Of a DNA stretch of 64,000 nucleotides, positions 8,743 to 16,608 are shown piece by piece. Where the stretch lies: positions 1 through 64,000 of the forward strand of contig JBBSGP010000005.1 in the NCBI GenBank assembly GCA_038253885.1, in the 5' to 3' direction. The stretch comes from JALZAQ01 sp038253885 (lineage in GTDB: Bacteria; Gemmatimonadota; Gemmatimonadetes; Gemmatimonadales; Gemmatimonadaceae). The stretch's first letter is position 1. Each line of letters begins with the position of its first letter. The translations under genes and the position numbers were made by a program. The notes below the pieces were generated by a model, which saw only the letters and a program-made list of their open reading frames with translations, searched no databases and was not told the origin of the DNA.

Positions 8743-9503
8743 CGACACCCGGATCCAGCCGAGAGATCACGGACGAGCATCGCGCGCAGGTTCTGCGCTC
8801 GATGAATCGCGCGCGGAATCGCGGCCGTCTCTTCTGGGAGTGGGCGAAGTCGTTCGTCATCGCTGTCTTCCTGTTCCTCGTCATCCGCACCTTTCTCGTC
8901 GAGGCGTTCAAGATCCCTACCGGGAGCATGGAGCGCACTCTGATGGTCGGGGACTTCCTGCTCGTCAACAAAGCGGTCTATGGCGCGGAGGTCCCGTTCA
9001 CCGGGAAGCACCTTCCGGCTCTCCAACGGCCCAAGCACGGCGACGTGATCGTCTTCGAGTGGCCGGAAGATCGAACCAAGAATTTCGTGAAGCGCCTGAT
9101 CGGCCTGCCACGGGACACTGTCGAGATGCGGGAAGGGCAGGTGTACGTGAACGGGGTGCGCCTCACAGAGCCGTACGTCACTCATACCGAGCCGAACGCG
9201 GATCCCTCGGGCGAAGAGTTCCGATGGCAACGCGATGCACTGGTGAGGCGGGCGGAAGCGAGCACGGGCTATCATCCATCCCGTAACAACTGGGGCCCCT
9301 TGCTCGTCCCCGAGAAGAGCTACTTCGTGCTCGGCGACAATCGGGACAATTCCTACGACAGCCGCTACTGGGGGTTCGTCGCGGACTCCCTGGTGAAAGG
9401 CCGGCCACTCATCGTGTACTACAGCTATGACCGCGATGCGCTCCATCGCATGCCCTGGATCACCAACATCCGGTGGGGGCGTGTGGGCGAGCGCATTCGC
9501 TGA
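8739..9503 (+). CDS. lepB: signal peptidase I
   Basis: 254 residues. One N-terminal membrane anchor (about 37-55, FVIAVFLFLVIRTFLVE) is followed by box B with catalytic S63 (PTGSMERTLMVGD), the general-base lysine K118 (NFVKRLIGLPRD) and the C-terminal GDNRDNSYDSRYWG box. The enzyme removes signal peptides from exported proteins on the outer face of the inner membrane. ATG 8739 overlaps the stop of the preceding gene. The segment between the Lys and GDN boxes is longer than in the shortest Gram-positive enzymes. Confidence 0.97.
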   Translation: MTTPGSSREITDEHRAQVLRSMNRARNRGRLFWEWAKSFVIAVFLFLVIRTFLVEAFKIPTGSMERTLMVGDFLLVNKAVYGAEVPFTGKHLPALQRPKHGDVIVFEWPEDRTKNFVKRLIGLPRDTVEMREGQVYVNGVRLTEPYVTHTEPNADPSGEEFRWQRDALVRRAEASTGYHPSRNNWGPLLVPEKSYFVLGDNRDNSYDSRYWGFVADSLVKGRPLIVYYSYDRDALHRMPWITNIRWGRVGERIR

Positions 9504-9618
9504 CATCGCGCCATCGCCGGTCACTCGTTCGAAGGTCCGTCGCTCCACGGGTTCTGCCGTCGCAGTTCGTCCCGCCCGCGAAGGCCGCCGCACGCCGCAC
9601 GCAGGAGCAGCCCCAGCT

Positions 9619-10476
9619 ATGGCCGTCCCCACGCACAAGAAGACGTCGTACGATGAAGGTTCCCTCGATCAGTACCTTCGCGACATCAGCGCCTATCCGC
9701 TGATCGATCGCGAGGAGGAAGCACGGCTCGCCCGGCTCATCCGTGTGAAAGATGCCGAGGCGCTGGACAAGCTGGTGCGGTCGAATCTGCGCTTCGTCGT
9801 CTCGGTCGCGAAGAAATACCAGAACCAGGGTGTCGCGCTGGCCGATCTGATCAACGAGGGCAACCTCGGATTGATCCGCGCGGCCCACAAGTTCGACGAG
9901 ACAAAAGGCATCAAGTTCATCTCGTACGCCGTCTGGTGGATCCGCCAAGCCATCCTGCAGGCGCTGGCCGAGCAGTCCCGGATCGTGCGCGTACCGCTCA
10001 ACCGGGCCGGGACGCTACACCGCATCGGGAAGCGAGCCAGCGCCTTACTGCAGGAGCTCGGTCGCGAGCCGACCCACGAGGAGATCGCGGAGGAGATGGA
10101 CATCACCGAGGAAGAGGTCGCGAAGACGATCTCGATCTCGCAGACACACCTCTCCCTGGATGCGCCGCTCACGCCCGGCGAAGACAACAAGCTTCTCGAC
10201 TATCTCCCCGACACGTTGAATCCGACGCCGGATGAACAGACGTTCGAGAAGGCGCTCACCGAGTCGATCGAGGAGGCCCTCTCCTCGCTCAAGGAGAGAG
10301 AGGCCCGCATCCTGAGGCTCTATTTCGGGCTGGATGGAGAAGAGCCGATGACCCTCGAGCAGATCGGCTCTCTTCTCGGCATCACCCGCGAGCGCGTCCG
10401 GCAGATCAAGGAGAAGGCGTTGTCGCGATTGCGGCACGTCTCGAGGGCCCGCGCCCTCGAGTCGTACCTCGGCTGA
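9619..10476 (+). CDS. rpoD: RNA polymerase sigma factor, primary (RpoD/SigA type)
   Basis: 285 residues from ATG 9619, with GGAG at 9604-9607 as a possible ribosome site. Region 1.2 (about 12-42, DQYLRDISAYPLIDREEEA), region 2 (about 50-125, including the core-binding and -10 helices with FISYAVWWIRQAI), region 3 and region 4 (LEQIGSLLGITRERVRQIKEKAL) are all present. It lacks the long N-terminal 1.1 region of enterobacterial RpoD, so it could be the housekeeping factor or a close RpoD paralogue. The gene ends one base from the convergent M16 gene. Confidence 0.93.
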   Translation: MAVPTHKKTSYDEGSLDQYLRDISAYPLIDREEEARLARLIRVKDAEALDKLVRSNLRFVVSVAKKYQNQGVALADLINEGNLGLIRAAHKFDETKGIKFISYAVWWIRQAILQALAEQSRIVRVPLNRAGTLHRIGKRASALLQELGREPTHEEIAEEMDITEEEVAKTISISQTHLSLDAPLTPGEDNKLLDYLPDTLNPTPDEQTFEKALTESIEEALSSLKEREARILRLYFGLDGEEPMTLEQIGSLLGITRERVRQIKEKALSRLRHVSRARALESYLG

Positions 10477-10477
10477 G

Positions 10478-12559
10478 CTATTTCACCAGCACCACCTCGA
10501 TCGGCGCGCCGACGAAGGCGAGCTTCGCCAGCCGGTGCGGTTGGCTCTTGGTGACCCACAGTGTGATCGGCTGTTCGCCGCCGGCCATCTCGGCGCGATA
10601 GCTGGCAAACGTCCCCGCGGGGACCGTGATCGACTCCTCACCCACGACGCTCAGGGTCAGCTGAGCCACCTTGCCCTTACCGGCCTGGAAGACCGGAATT
10701 GTCCACTTGGCGCCGGGCGCCCAATTGAGGGCGGGAAGCACTGCGGTCAGAGCGTTGTCATCGAGCACGCCGGCGGCGAGCGCTGTGTCCAGCGTGATGC
10801 TCCGCGCCCCCTGAGGAGTCGGGGTCGTCGCTGAGCCCTTGGCCCTCCCGCCCGAATAGCTCACGTCGATCTTCGTTGGTTGCCCCTGAGTCAGTCCCGT
10901 CTGTTGAACGCGGATCATCTGGATCGCCGAGCTGAAGGACAGATCGGTGCTCTGCTGGACGAACCCGCCGATCTGCGCGTCCTCGGTGTAGCGGAAGCCC
11001 TGAGGGGTCTTCTCCAGCGCATCCCGCTGCCAGCCCAGCGCCTTGCCCTGGACGAGAACCGAGAAGCTGTCCCGGCGCGCAACCAGACGCGAGGCATCGA
11101 TGTCGAGCTTGGCTGCCTTCTGCTCGAGGTCGGCCGGAGTGAGCGGGACACCCTCGACGGTGACCAGGCGCACGGGCGCGATTCCCTTGAGCTTCGGATA
11201 GAGCTGGGCGGCATCCCCGACCATGACGATCAGGCTCGCGCCTGGACGGATGACGGCCTGGGCCGCCGCGCCCACCTCGGCAGGCGTCACGTTGGCGAGC
11301 CGGGCGCGATACGTCGCGACATAGTCATCAGGAAGCCCCAGCAGCCTGGCGCGGGTGACTGTCGTCGCGACCTGGTCCGCCGTCTCGATCGACAGGGGGA
11401 AGCTCCCGACCAGCGATCCCTTGGCGTTGTCCAGCTCGGTCGTCGTTACCGCTTCGACGCCGATACGCCGGAGCTGCGCCAGCATCTCGATCAACGCCGA
11501 ATCCGCCGCCTCGGTTCGCACCTCGACGGTGGCCTGAAATGTACCGATGCCCCTGTTCCGATCCAGGCGGGAGTACGCGCCATAGGTCCAGCTCTTCTGC
11601 TCGCGCAGAATCTGGAAAAGCCTGGCGTCGGCACCGCCGCCGAGCAGCTGGTTGGCGACCACGGTCGCGTACCACCGCGGATCAGTCGGTAGGAAGCTGG
11701 AGCTCCCCGCCACCACGTTGGCCTGAACCGAGCCAGGGCGATTCACGAGGAGAATCTCGGTCGAGCCTCTCGCCGCAGGAACGGGAGTGGCGGCGAACGG
11801 TGTCGGGGCTCCGGACCAGCCTGCCAGAAACTTCGTGGCAAGCTCTCGCGACTGCGCCATCGTCATGTCGCCGGCGATGACGAGCAGAGCACCGGCCGGC
11901 CGCAGATGGTCGCGCTGGAAGGCGATGAGATCGTCGCGTGTGATGGCGCGCACCGACCCCGGCGTTTCGAGTCGCCCGTAGCCCTGCGGGCCATAGATAC
12001 CCTGGACGAAGAAGCGCGACGCGAGCTGCGCCGGCTGAGAGAGGGCAAACTGCAGGCCGGAGAGGGTCTGCGTTCGCGCCAGCTCGACCTCCTTCTCGCC
12101 AAAGGTCGGTCGCTGGACCGCGTCAGCCAGGAGCTCGAAGGCAAGCGCCGCATCGGGAGTGAGCGATGACGTCCGGACGGTGAGGAAGTCCGGGCCCGCA
12201 CTTGCGCTGATGGAGCCCCCGACGCCTTCGATCGTCGCGGCGATCTGGTCAGCGGTGCGACCGCCGGCTCCCTTCGTGAGAAGGCCGGCCGTCATCTCGG
12301 CCGTGCCTTCCTTGCTCGGCGGATCGTACACCGCCCCAGCGGGCATGGAGAGCGCGATCGAGACGACAGGCTGCTTGTGCTGCTCCACGAGCACGAGCCG
12401 CAGACCGTTCGGCAACGTCGCCTCCTGGAGGGGCGGGAAGCGCGACGGTCTGACTGGCGATGGCGGAGGAGGGGCGGTCGGAAACTGCTGCGCGCCGACG
12501 AGTGGGGCGGCGAGCGACAGGCTGCCGACGGCGAGGAGCACGCGGGTGCGGAGAAGCAT
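10478..12559 (-). CDS. M16 family peptidase-like protein, catalytically degenerate subunit
   Basis: 693 residues with a signal peptide (MLLRTRVLLAVGSLSLAAPLVGAQ). Two M16 (insulinase/MPP) lobes follow, with LPNGLRLVLVEQHKQPVVS in the first. The zinc motif HxxEH is replaced here by a segment reading EMTAGLLTKG, so this subunit should not bind zinc. An extra C-terminal region of about 230 residues lies beyond the lobes. It sits 2 bases downstream of an intact M16 gene, as in heterodimeric pairs where the inactive partner shapes the substrate chamber. Periplasmic. Start is ATG 12559; GTG 12565 is possible. Confidence 0.9.
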   Translation of the reverse strand: MLLRTRVLLAVGSLSLAAPLVGAQQFPTAPPPPSPVRPSRFPPLQEATLPNGLRLVLVEQHKQPVVSIALSMPAGAVYDPPSKEGTAEMTAGLLTKGAGGRTADQIAATIEGVGGSISASAGPDFLTVRTSSLTPDAALAFELLADAVQRPTFGEKEVELARTQTLSGLQFALSQPAQLASRFFVQGIYGPQGYGRLETPGSVRAITRDDLIAFQRDHLRPAGALLVIAGDMTMAQSRELATKFLAGWSGAPTPFAATPVPAARGSTEILLVNRPGSVQANVVAGSSSFLPTDPRWYATVVANQLLGGGADARLFQILREQKSWTYGAYSRLDRNRGIGTFQATVEVRTEAADSALIEMLAQLRRIGVEAVTTTELDNAKGSLVGSFPLSIETADQVATTVTRARLLGLPDDYVATYRARLANVTPAEVGAAAQAVIRPGASLIVMVGDAAQLYPKLKGIAPVRLVTVEGVPLTPADLEQKAAKLDIDASRLVARRDSFSVLVQGKALGWQRDALEKTPQGFRYTEDAQIGGFVQQSTDLSFSSAIQMIRVQQTGLTQGQPTKIDVSYSGGRAKGSATTPTPQGARSITLDTALAAGVLDDNALTAVLPALNWAPGAKWTIPVFQAGKGKVAQLTLSVVGEESITVPAGTFASYRAEMAGGEQPITLWVTKSQPHRLAKLAFVGAPIEVVLVK

Positions 12560-12561
12560 GA

Positions 12562-13908
12562 TCACTGGCCTTCCGAGCTGACGAGCAGCACGAGCGAGTT
12601 GTCGGGACGCAGATAGGTTTGCGCGACGCGCTTGATATCGTCGACGGTGACGCGGGAATACCGCTCGAAGTCGGTGTTCACCGCCGCGGGGGATCCCAGA
12701 AAGCGATTGGCGAGCTGGAGCGCCTCCGCGAGGTTGTGGACGCGCTGGCGCTCTACGATCACGCCGGCGCGGTAGCTGTTCTTGGCTTTCGCGAGCTCCA
12801 TCGCGGTCACCCCGTCGCGAACGATGTCGGCCACCTGTCCTCGGACGAGAGCGTCGAGCGAGTCGATCTTCACGCCCTGATTCGCGATCGCCAGCGTGAT
12901 GAAAGCTCCCGGTCCTTGCCGGGCCCCGAAGGGGTTATGCAGTGCCTGCACGGTGATCGCGGCTTTGGCCTCTCGCGCGAGCTTCACGTTGAGACGGGAG
13001 CTCTCACCCTGACCGAGGATCGCGGCCAGCAGCTCGAGAGCGGGGGTGTCAGGGCTCTCGTATTCCGGAGCGCGATACACGCGCACGCTCGCGGGAAGAG
13101 TGGCCTTGGGATCGCGCAGATGTTTCACCCGCTCGCCGGAGTTGTACGTCTTCTGGCAGGACACAGGCTGTGGCGTTGTACCCTTGGGGATGTCGCCAAA
13201 GTACGAGGCGACGAGACGCTTCGCCTCGGCCGGCTCGAAATCGCCGACGATAGCCAGCGTGGCGTTGTTGGGGACGTAGTACTGAGTGAAAAACGCCTTG
13301 ACGTCGACGGTGGTGGCCGCATCGAGGTCGGCCATCGAGCCGATGCCGGGATGCGAGTAGCCGAAGCAGTTGGCGGAGTCGTTCACTTTCGGGAGCTCCT
13401 CGACGATCGCACTCGCGTACGGCTGGTTCTCGATACGCAGCCGCCGTTCCTCCTTCACGGCCTGACGCTGGTTATGAAAGGTGGAGTCGGTGACCGCGAG
13501 CGAGCGCATCCGGTCCGCCTCCAGCCACAGCCCGAGGTTGAGCCGGTTGGAAGGGAGCGTCTCGAAATAGTTTGTATAATCGTCGTGGGTGCTTCCATTC
13601 TCGGTTCCACCGGCGCGCTCGACGAGCTGGAAGTGCTCCGCCTTTTTTACGTGAGCCGAGCCCTGGAACATCATGTGCTCGAAGAGATGTGCAAAGCCGG
13701 TTCGCCCCGGTCTCTCATTGCGCGAGCCCACGCCGTACCAGAGATCGATCTCGACGACCTGGGACGAATGGTCTTCCGACAGGATCACGCGCAGACCATT
13801 CTCGAGCGTGTACATCTCGTATGGGATCGGGCGGGGCTGCTGTGCCGCGATCGCGGGCGGCAGCGCCAGGAGCGCGCCAGCGACGACCGTGGAGGTGAGC
13901 CGATGCAT
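12562..13908 (-). CDS. zinc-dependent M16 family peptidase, active subunit
   Basis: 448 residues. A signal peptide (TSTVVAGALLALPPAIAAQ) is followed by a complete M16 N-lobe with the zinc motif HLFEH, the third zinc ligand region RQAVKEERR, and LENGLRVILSEDHSSQVVEI. It should cleave peptides in the periplasm together with the inactive partner encoded just downstream. At about 450 residues it has the two-lobe size of mitochondrial-processing-peptidase-like bacterial proteins rather than the four-lobe pitrilysin size. No convincing promoter was found in the 111 bases upstream. Confidence 0.94.
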   Translation of the reverse strand: MHRLTSTVVAGALLALPPAIAAQQPRPIPYEMYTLENGLRVILSEDHSSQVVEIDLWYGVGSRNERPGRTGFAHLFEHMMFQGSAHVKKAEHFQLVERAGGTENGSTHDDYTNYFETLPSNRLNLGLWLEADRMRSLAVTDSTFHNQRQAVKEERRLRIENQPYASAIVEELPKVNDSANCFGYSHPGIGSMADLDAATTVDVKAFFTQYYVPNNATLAIVGDFEPAEAKRLVASYFGDIPKGTTPQPVSCQKTYNSGERVKHLRDPKATLPASVRVYRAPEYESPDTPALELLAAILGQGESSRLNVKLAREAKAAITVQALHNPFGARQGPGAFITLAIANQGVKIDSLDALVRGQVADIVRDGVTAMELAKAKNSYRAGVIVERQRVHNLAEALQLANRFLGSPAAVNTDFERYSRVTVDDIKRVAQTYLRPDNSLVLLVSSEGQ

Positions 13909-14019
13909 CCAGTCCTCGGGATTCAGGGGAGAGACCGCCGCCAGTGCCGATGGCGTCGGGGAGCCGGAAGATAGAATCCAACGCGCGGGCGCGGAAGCGG
14001 CGGGGGAGTACAGGCCCTG

Positions 14020-14511
14020 TCAGGAGGCGCGGCGGGTGACCCGAAGCCCGTGGATGATCACGGAGTCCGCATGCGCCCTCTCGAGCACGCTCGCGGTGAT
14101 TGTCAGAACACCGGCACTGTCGATGACGAAGCGCACTTTGATGTTGGCCGTGCCGTGGGCGACAGGAGGGATGTCGCGGACCGTGAATCGGCCCAGCGCT
14201 CGACCTCCGGCATCGCTCTCCTCTCCACGGAGTCGCAGCTCCACCGCGTCCTGCCGATCCTTCTGGGTGGAGAAGATGTTCACGTAGCTCGCCGGGAGCT
14301 CGGTGCCTCGCGGAAAGATCGTTGTCACTCCGCCCAGCGACTCGATGCCGATGGATTCCGCGAGCACCCACCCGGCGTGTCCGCCCACCACCACCCCGTT
14401 GCGCTCGCCGGCCGGCGCGGCTCCGCCGCAGGCAGCCACGATCCACAGCATCAACGCGTGTCGGCGGCGCCATCGACACTGCCACTTCCGCCCTCTCGCC
14501 CATTCCGTCAT
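14020..14511 (-). CDS. stand-alone Hsp70/DnaK substrate-binding-domain protein, predicted lipoprotein
   Basis: 163 residues. Residues about 50-143 align segment by segment with the beta-sandwich substrate-binding domain of DnaK: IGIESLGG, then FSTQKDRQDAVELRLRGEE, then ALGRFTVRDIPPVAHG, then IKVRFVIDSAGVLTITA. Neither the ATPase domain nor the helical lid is encoded. The N-terminus (RRRHALMLWIVAAC) looks like a lipoprotein signal with lipobox VAAC and C28 as the lipidated residue, so the domain may face the periplasm. ATG 14451 is an alternative start that would remove the positive charges. Domain identity is well supported; export is inference. It is divergent from yajQ. Confidence 0.8.
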   Translation of the reverse strand: MTEWARGRKWQCRWRRRHALMLWIVAACGGAAPAGERNGVVVGGHAGWVLAESIGIESLGGVTTIFPRGTELPASYVNIFSTQKDRQDAVELRLRGEESDAGGRALGRFTVRDIPPVAHGTANIKVRFVIDSAGVLTITASVLERAHADSVIIHGLRVTRRAS

Positions 14512-14565
14512 CGTTGTTCTCCTCCCTCACGACGTCGCGCGCCGGCGTCCCCATCCGGACTACGT

Positions 14566-15066
14566 ATGGCCCAGCAATCCTCGTTCGACGTGACGACGGG
14601 TGTCGACCTCCAGGAGGTGGACAACGCCGTGAACCAGGCCCAGAAAGAAATCGCCCAGCGCTACGACTTCAAAGGCTCGCGGGCGAGCATCGAGTTCCAG
14701 CGCGGAGAGGGGAAGTTGGTGCTGATCGCCGATGACGACTACAAGATGCGCGCGCTCTTCGACGTCCTCCAGTCCAAGCTCATCAAGCGCGCCGTTCCGG
14801 TGAAGAATCTGGAGATCGGCGAGCTGGTGGATGCGGGCGGTGACACGGTGCGCCGGGAGATCGGCCTCAAGATGTCACTGGATGGGGATACCGCGAAGAA
14901 GGTCGCGGCCGCGATCAAGGAGGCCAAGATGAAGAAGGTGCAGGCGGCGATTCAGGGGGAGCAGGTGCGCGTGAGCTCCGCGTCCAAGGATGAGCTCCAG
15001 AGTGTGATGGCACTCCTCCGCACCAAGGATTTTGGTGTCGAGCTGAAGTTCGGGAATTATCGGTAG
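14566..15066 (+). CDS. yajQ: YajQ family nucleotide-binding protein
   Basis: 166 residues, full family length. Characteristic segments are SSFDVTTGVDLQEVDNAVNQA, EIAQRYDFKGS and the C-terminal LRTKDFGVELKFGNYR. YajQ proteins have two RNP-like domains; in Xanthomonas and Pseudomonas members bind cyclic di-GMP and act as effectors, while in E. coli nucleic acid binding was proposed. Cytoplasmic. It is divergent from the DnaK-like lipoprotein gene with only 54 bases between them. No clear Shine-Dalgarno precedes the ATG. Confidence 0.95.
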   Translation: MAQQSSFDVTTGVDLQEVDNAVNQAQKEIAQRYDFKGSRASIEFQRGEGKLVLIADDDYKMRALFDVLQSKLIKRAVPVKNLEIGELVDAGGDTVRREIGLKMSLDGDTAKKVAAAIKEAKMKKVQAAIQGEQVRVSSASKDELQSVMALLRTKDFGVELKFGNYR

Positions 15067-15103
15067 ACGCTCCGGGGACCTCGGACTCGGAGCCACCTCG
15101 CCG

Positions 15104-15132
15104 TTGAGGGGGGCCGCCTCCGCCGCTAACTT
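15104..15132 (+). promoter_or_regulatory. sigma-70-type promoter upstream of rimO
   Basis: TTGAGG (15104-15109), a 17-base spacer and TAACTT (15127-15132) form a plausible promoter in the 108-base gap between yajQ and rimO. The predicted transcript would start near 15139 and give a leader of about 35 bases before GTG 15175. Confidence 0.5.
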
Positions 15133-15174
15133 GAAGGGCTGTCCCGCCGCTCCGCGCCCCCGCCTCCCCTCTCC

Positions 15175-16581
15175 GTGAAGATCGGTCTCATCACTCTGGG
15201 CTGCGACAAGAACACCGTCGACAGCGAACGGTATCTCGCCGACCTGATCGGGCACGGGGCGGAGCATACCGCGCGCCTGGACGAGGCCGAGGTGATCATC
15301 GTGAACACCTGCGGCTTCATCGATGCGGCCAAGCAGGAGTCCATCGACACGCTGGTCGCGGCCGGCCGGCTCAAGGTGGGCGGGGTTTGCCGGGCGGTCG
15401 TGGCGGTGGGGTGCCTGGTGGAGCGACACAAGAGCGAGCTATCGGCCGAGCTTCCCGAGGTGGACCTCTTTCTCGGATCGTCGGAGGTCCAGCAGCTCAT
15501 CCCCGAGCTGGAGAAGCGGGGGCTCGTGGGCGATTCGGTGACGGAGCACCCGGGCATCCGCCACTACGCGGGCGATCTGCCGCATGTGCGCTACCTCAAG
15601 ATCAGCGAAGGCTGCGACCACGGGTGCGCGTTCTGCGCCATTCCCCTCATGCGGGGGCGACACCGATCCTTCTCGCTCGACGAGGTGGTGTCTGACGCGC
15701 AGCTTCTCGAGAGTCAGGGCGCCCGCGAAGTGAACCTGGTTGCCCAGGACCTGGCGCACTACGGGCGGGATCGCCGCGACGGAGTGGGACTGGCCGAGCT
15801 TCTCGGCGCGCTTGTCCGCGAAACCGGCATTCCGTGGCTCCGCATGTTGTATCTCTACGCCACCGGACTCACGCCTCGCGTGCTGGAGCTGATGGCCCGC
15901 GAGCCGCGTGTCGTGCCATACCTCGACATGCCCATCCAGCATGCATCCGACGCGGTGCTCGAGCGGATGCGCCGGCCCGAGCGAGCGCGCACGATCCGCG
16001 AGCGAGTGGCGTTGGTGCGCGAGGTGGTGCCCGAGCTGGCCATCCGCACCACATGCATCGTCGGTTTTCCGGGTGAGACGGAGGAGGACTTCCAGCTGCT
16101 ACTCGAGTTCCTCGAGGATGTGCGCTTCGAGCGCGTCGGAGCCTTTACCTATTCGCCGCAGGAGGGCACGCGTGCGGCGGCGCTGGCGGACGACGTGCCG
16201 ATGGAGCTAAAGCTCGATCGCCTGGCGCGGCTCTCGGAGCTCCAGCGCGGGGTGACGGCGGAGCGTTACGAGCGGCTGATCGGCCGGCGCGTGCCGGCGA
16301 TCGTCGACCGCATGCGGGACGACGACGGGACCAGTGTTCAGGCTCGGCTCATATGCCAGGCCGACGACGTCGATGGCATCACCCATCTCACCGGCGCGGA
16401 AACCCTGGCGCCGGGAGACATCGTCGAGGTGGAGGTGAACGACGTCGTGGATGACTTCGACTTCGATGCCACATGTCGGCGGATGCTCGACGGTGTACGC
16501 GCGGTACCGCGAAGGGCTCAGAGAGTGGCGCGCGCGCTGCCGCTGATGGTGTCGAGCGCGGCCGGCAGCTACGGCCGATGA
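15175..16581 (+). CDS. rimO: ribosomal protein S12 methylthiotransferase RimO
   Basis: 468 residues. The N-terminal MTTase domain carries cysteines C10, C46 and C80 that bind the auxiliary Fe-S cluster. The radical-SAM core has the CxxxCxxC motif (C147, C151, C154, in EGCDHGCAFCAIP), and a C-terminal TRAM domain follows. The enzyme adds a methylthio group to an aspartate of ribosomal protein S12. The opening MKIGLITLGCDKNTVDSE is RimO-like rather than MiaB-like. The start is GTG 15175 with no obvious Shine-Dalgarno. A predicted promoter lies 43 bases upstream. Confidence 0.96.
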   Translation: MKIGLITLGCDKNTVDSERYLADLIGHGAEHTARLDEAEVIIVNTCGFIDAAKQESIDTLVAAGRLKVGGVCRAVVAVGCLVERHKSELSAELPEVDLFLGSSEVQQLIPELEKRGLVGDSVTEHPGIRHYAGDLPHVRYLKISEGCDHGCAFCAIPLMRGRHRSFSLDEVVSDAQLLESQGAREVNLVAQDLAHYGRDRRDGVGLAELLGALVRETGIPWLRMLYLYATGLTPRVLELMAREPRVVPYLDMPIQHASDAVLERMRRPERARTIRERVALVREVVPELAIRTTCIVGFPGETEEDFQLLLEFLEDVRFERVGAFTYSPQEGTRAAALADDVPMELKLDRLARLSELQRGVTAERYERLIGRRVPAIVDRMRDDDGTSVQARLICQADDVDGITHLTGAETLAPGDIVEVEVNDVVDDFDFDATCRRMLDGVRAVPRRAQRVARALPLMVSSAAGSYGR

Positions 16582-16608
16582 GCGCATCGGGAGCTCCGGA
16601 GCGAGGAC

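Noticed and set aside
15069..15093. GCTCCG...CGGAGC inverted repeat after yajQ as a terminator
   Set aside because: Six pairs with a 13-base loop and no T-run; may be chance in GC-rich DNA.
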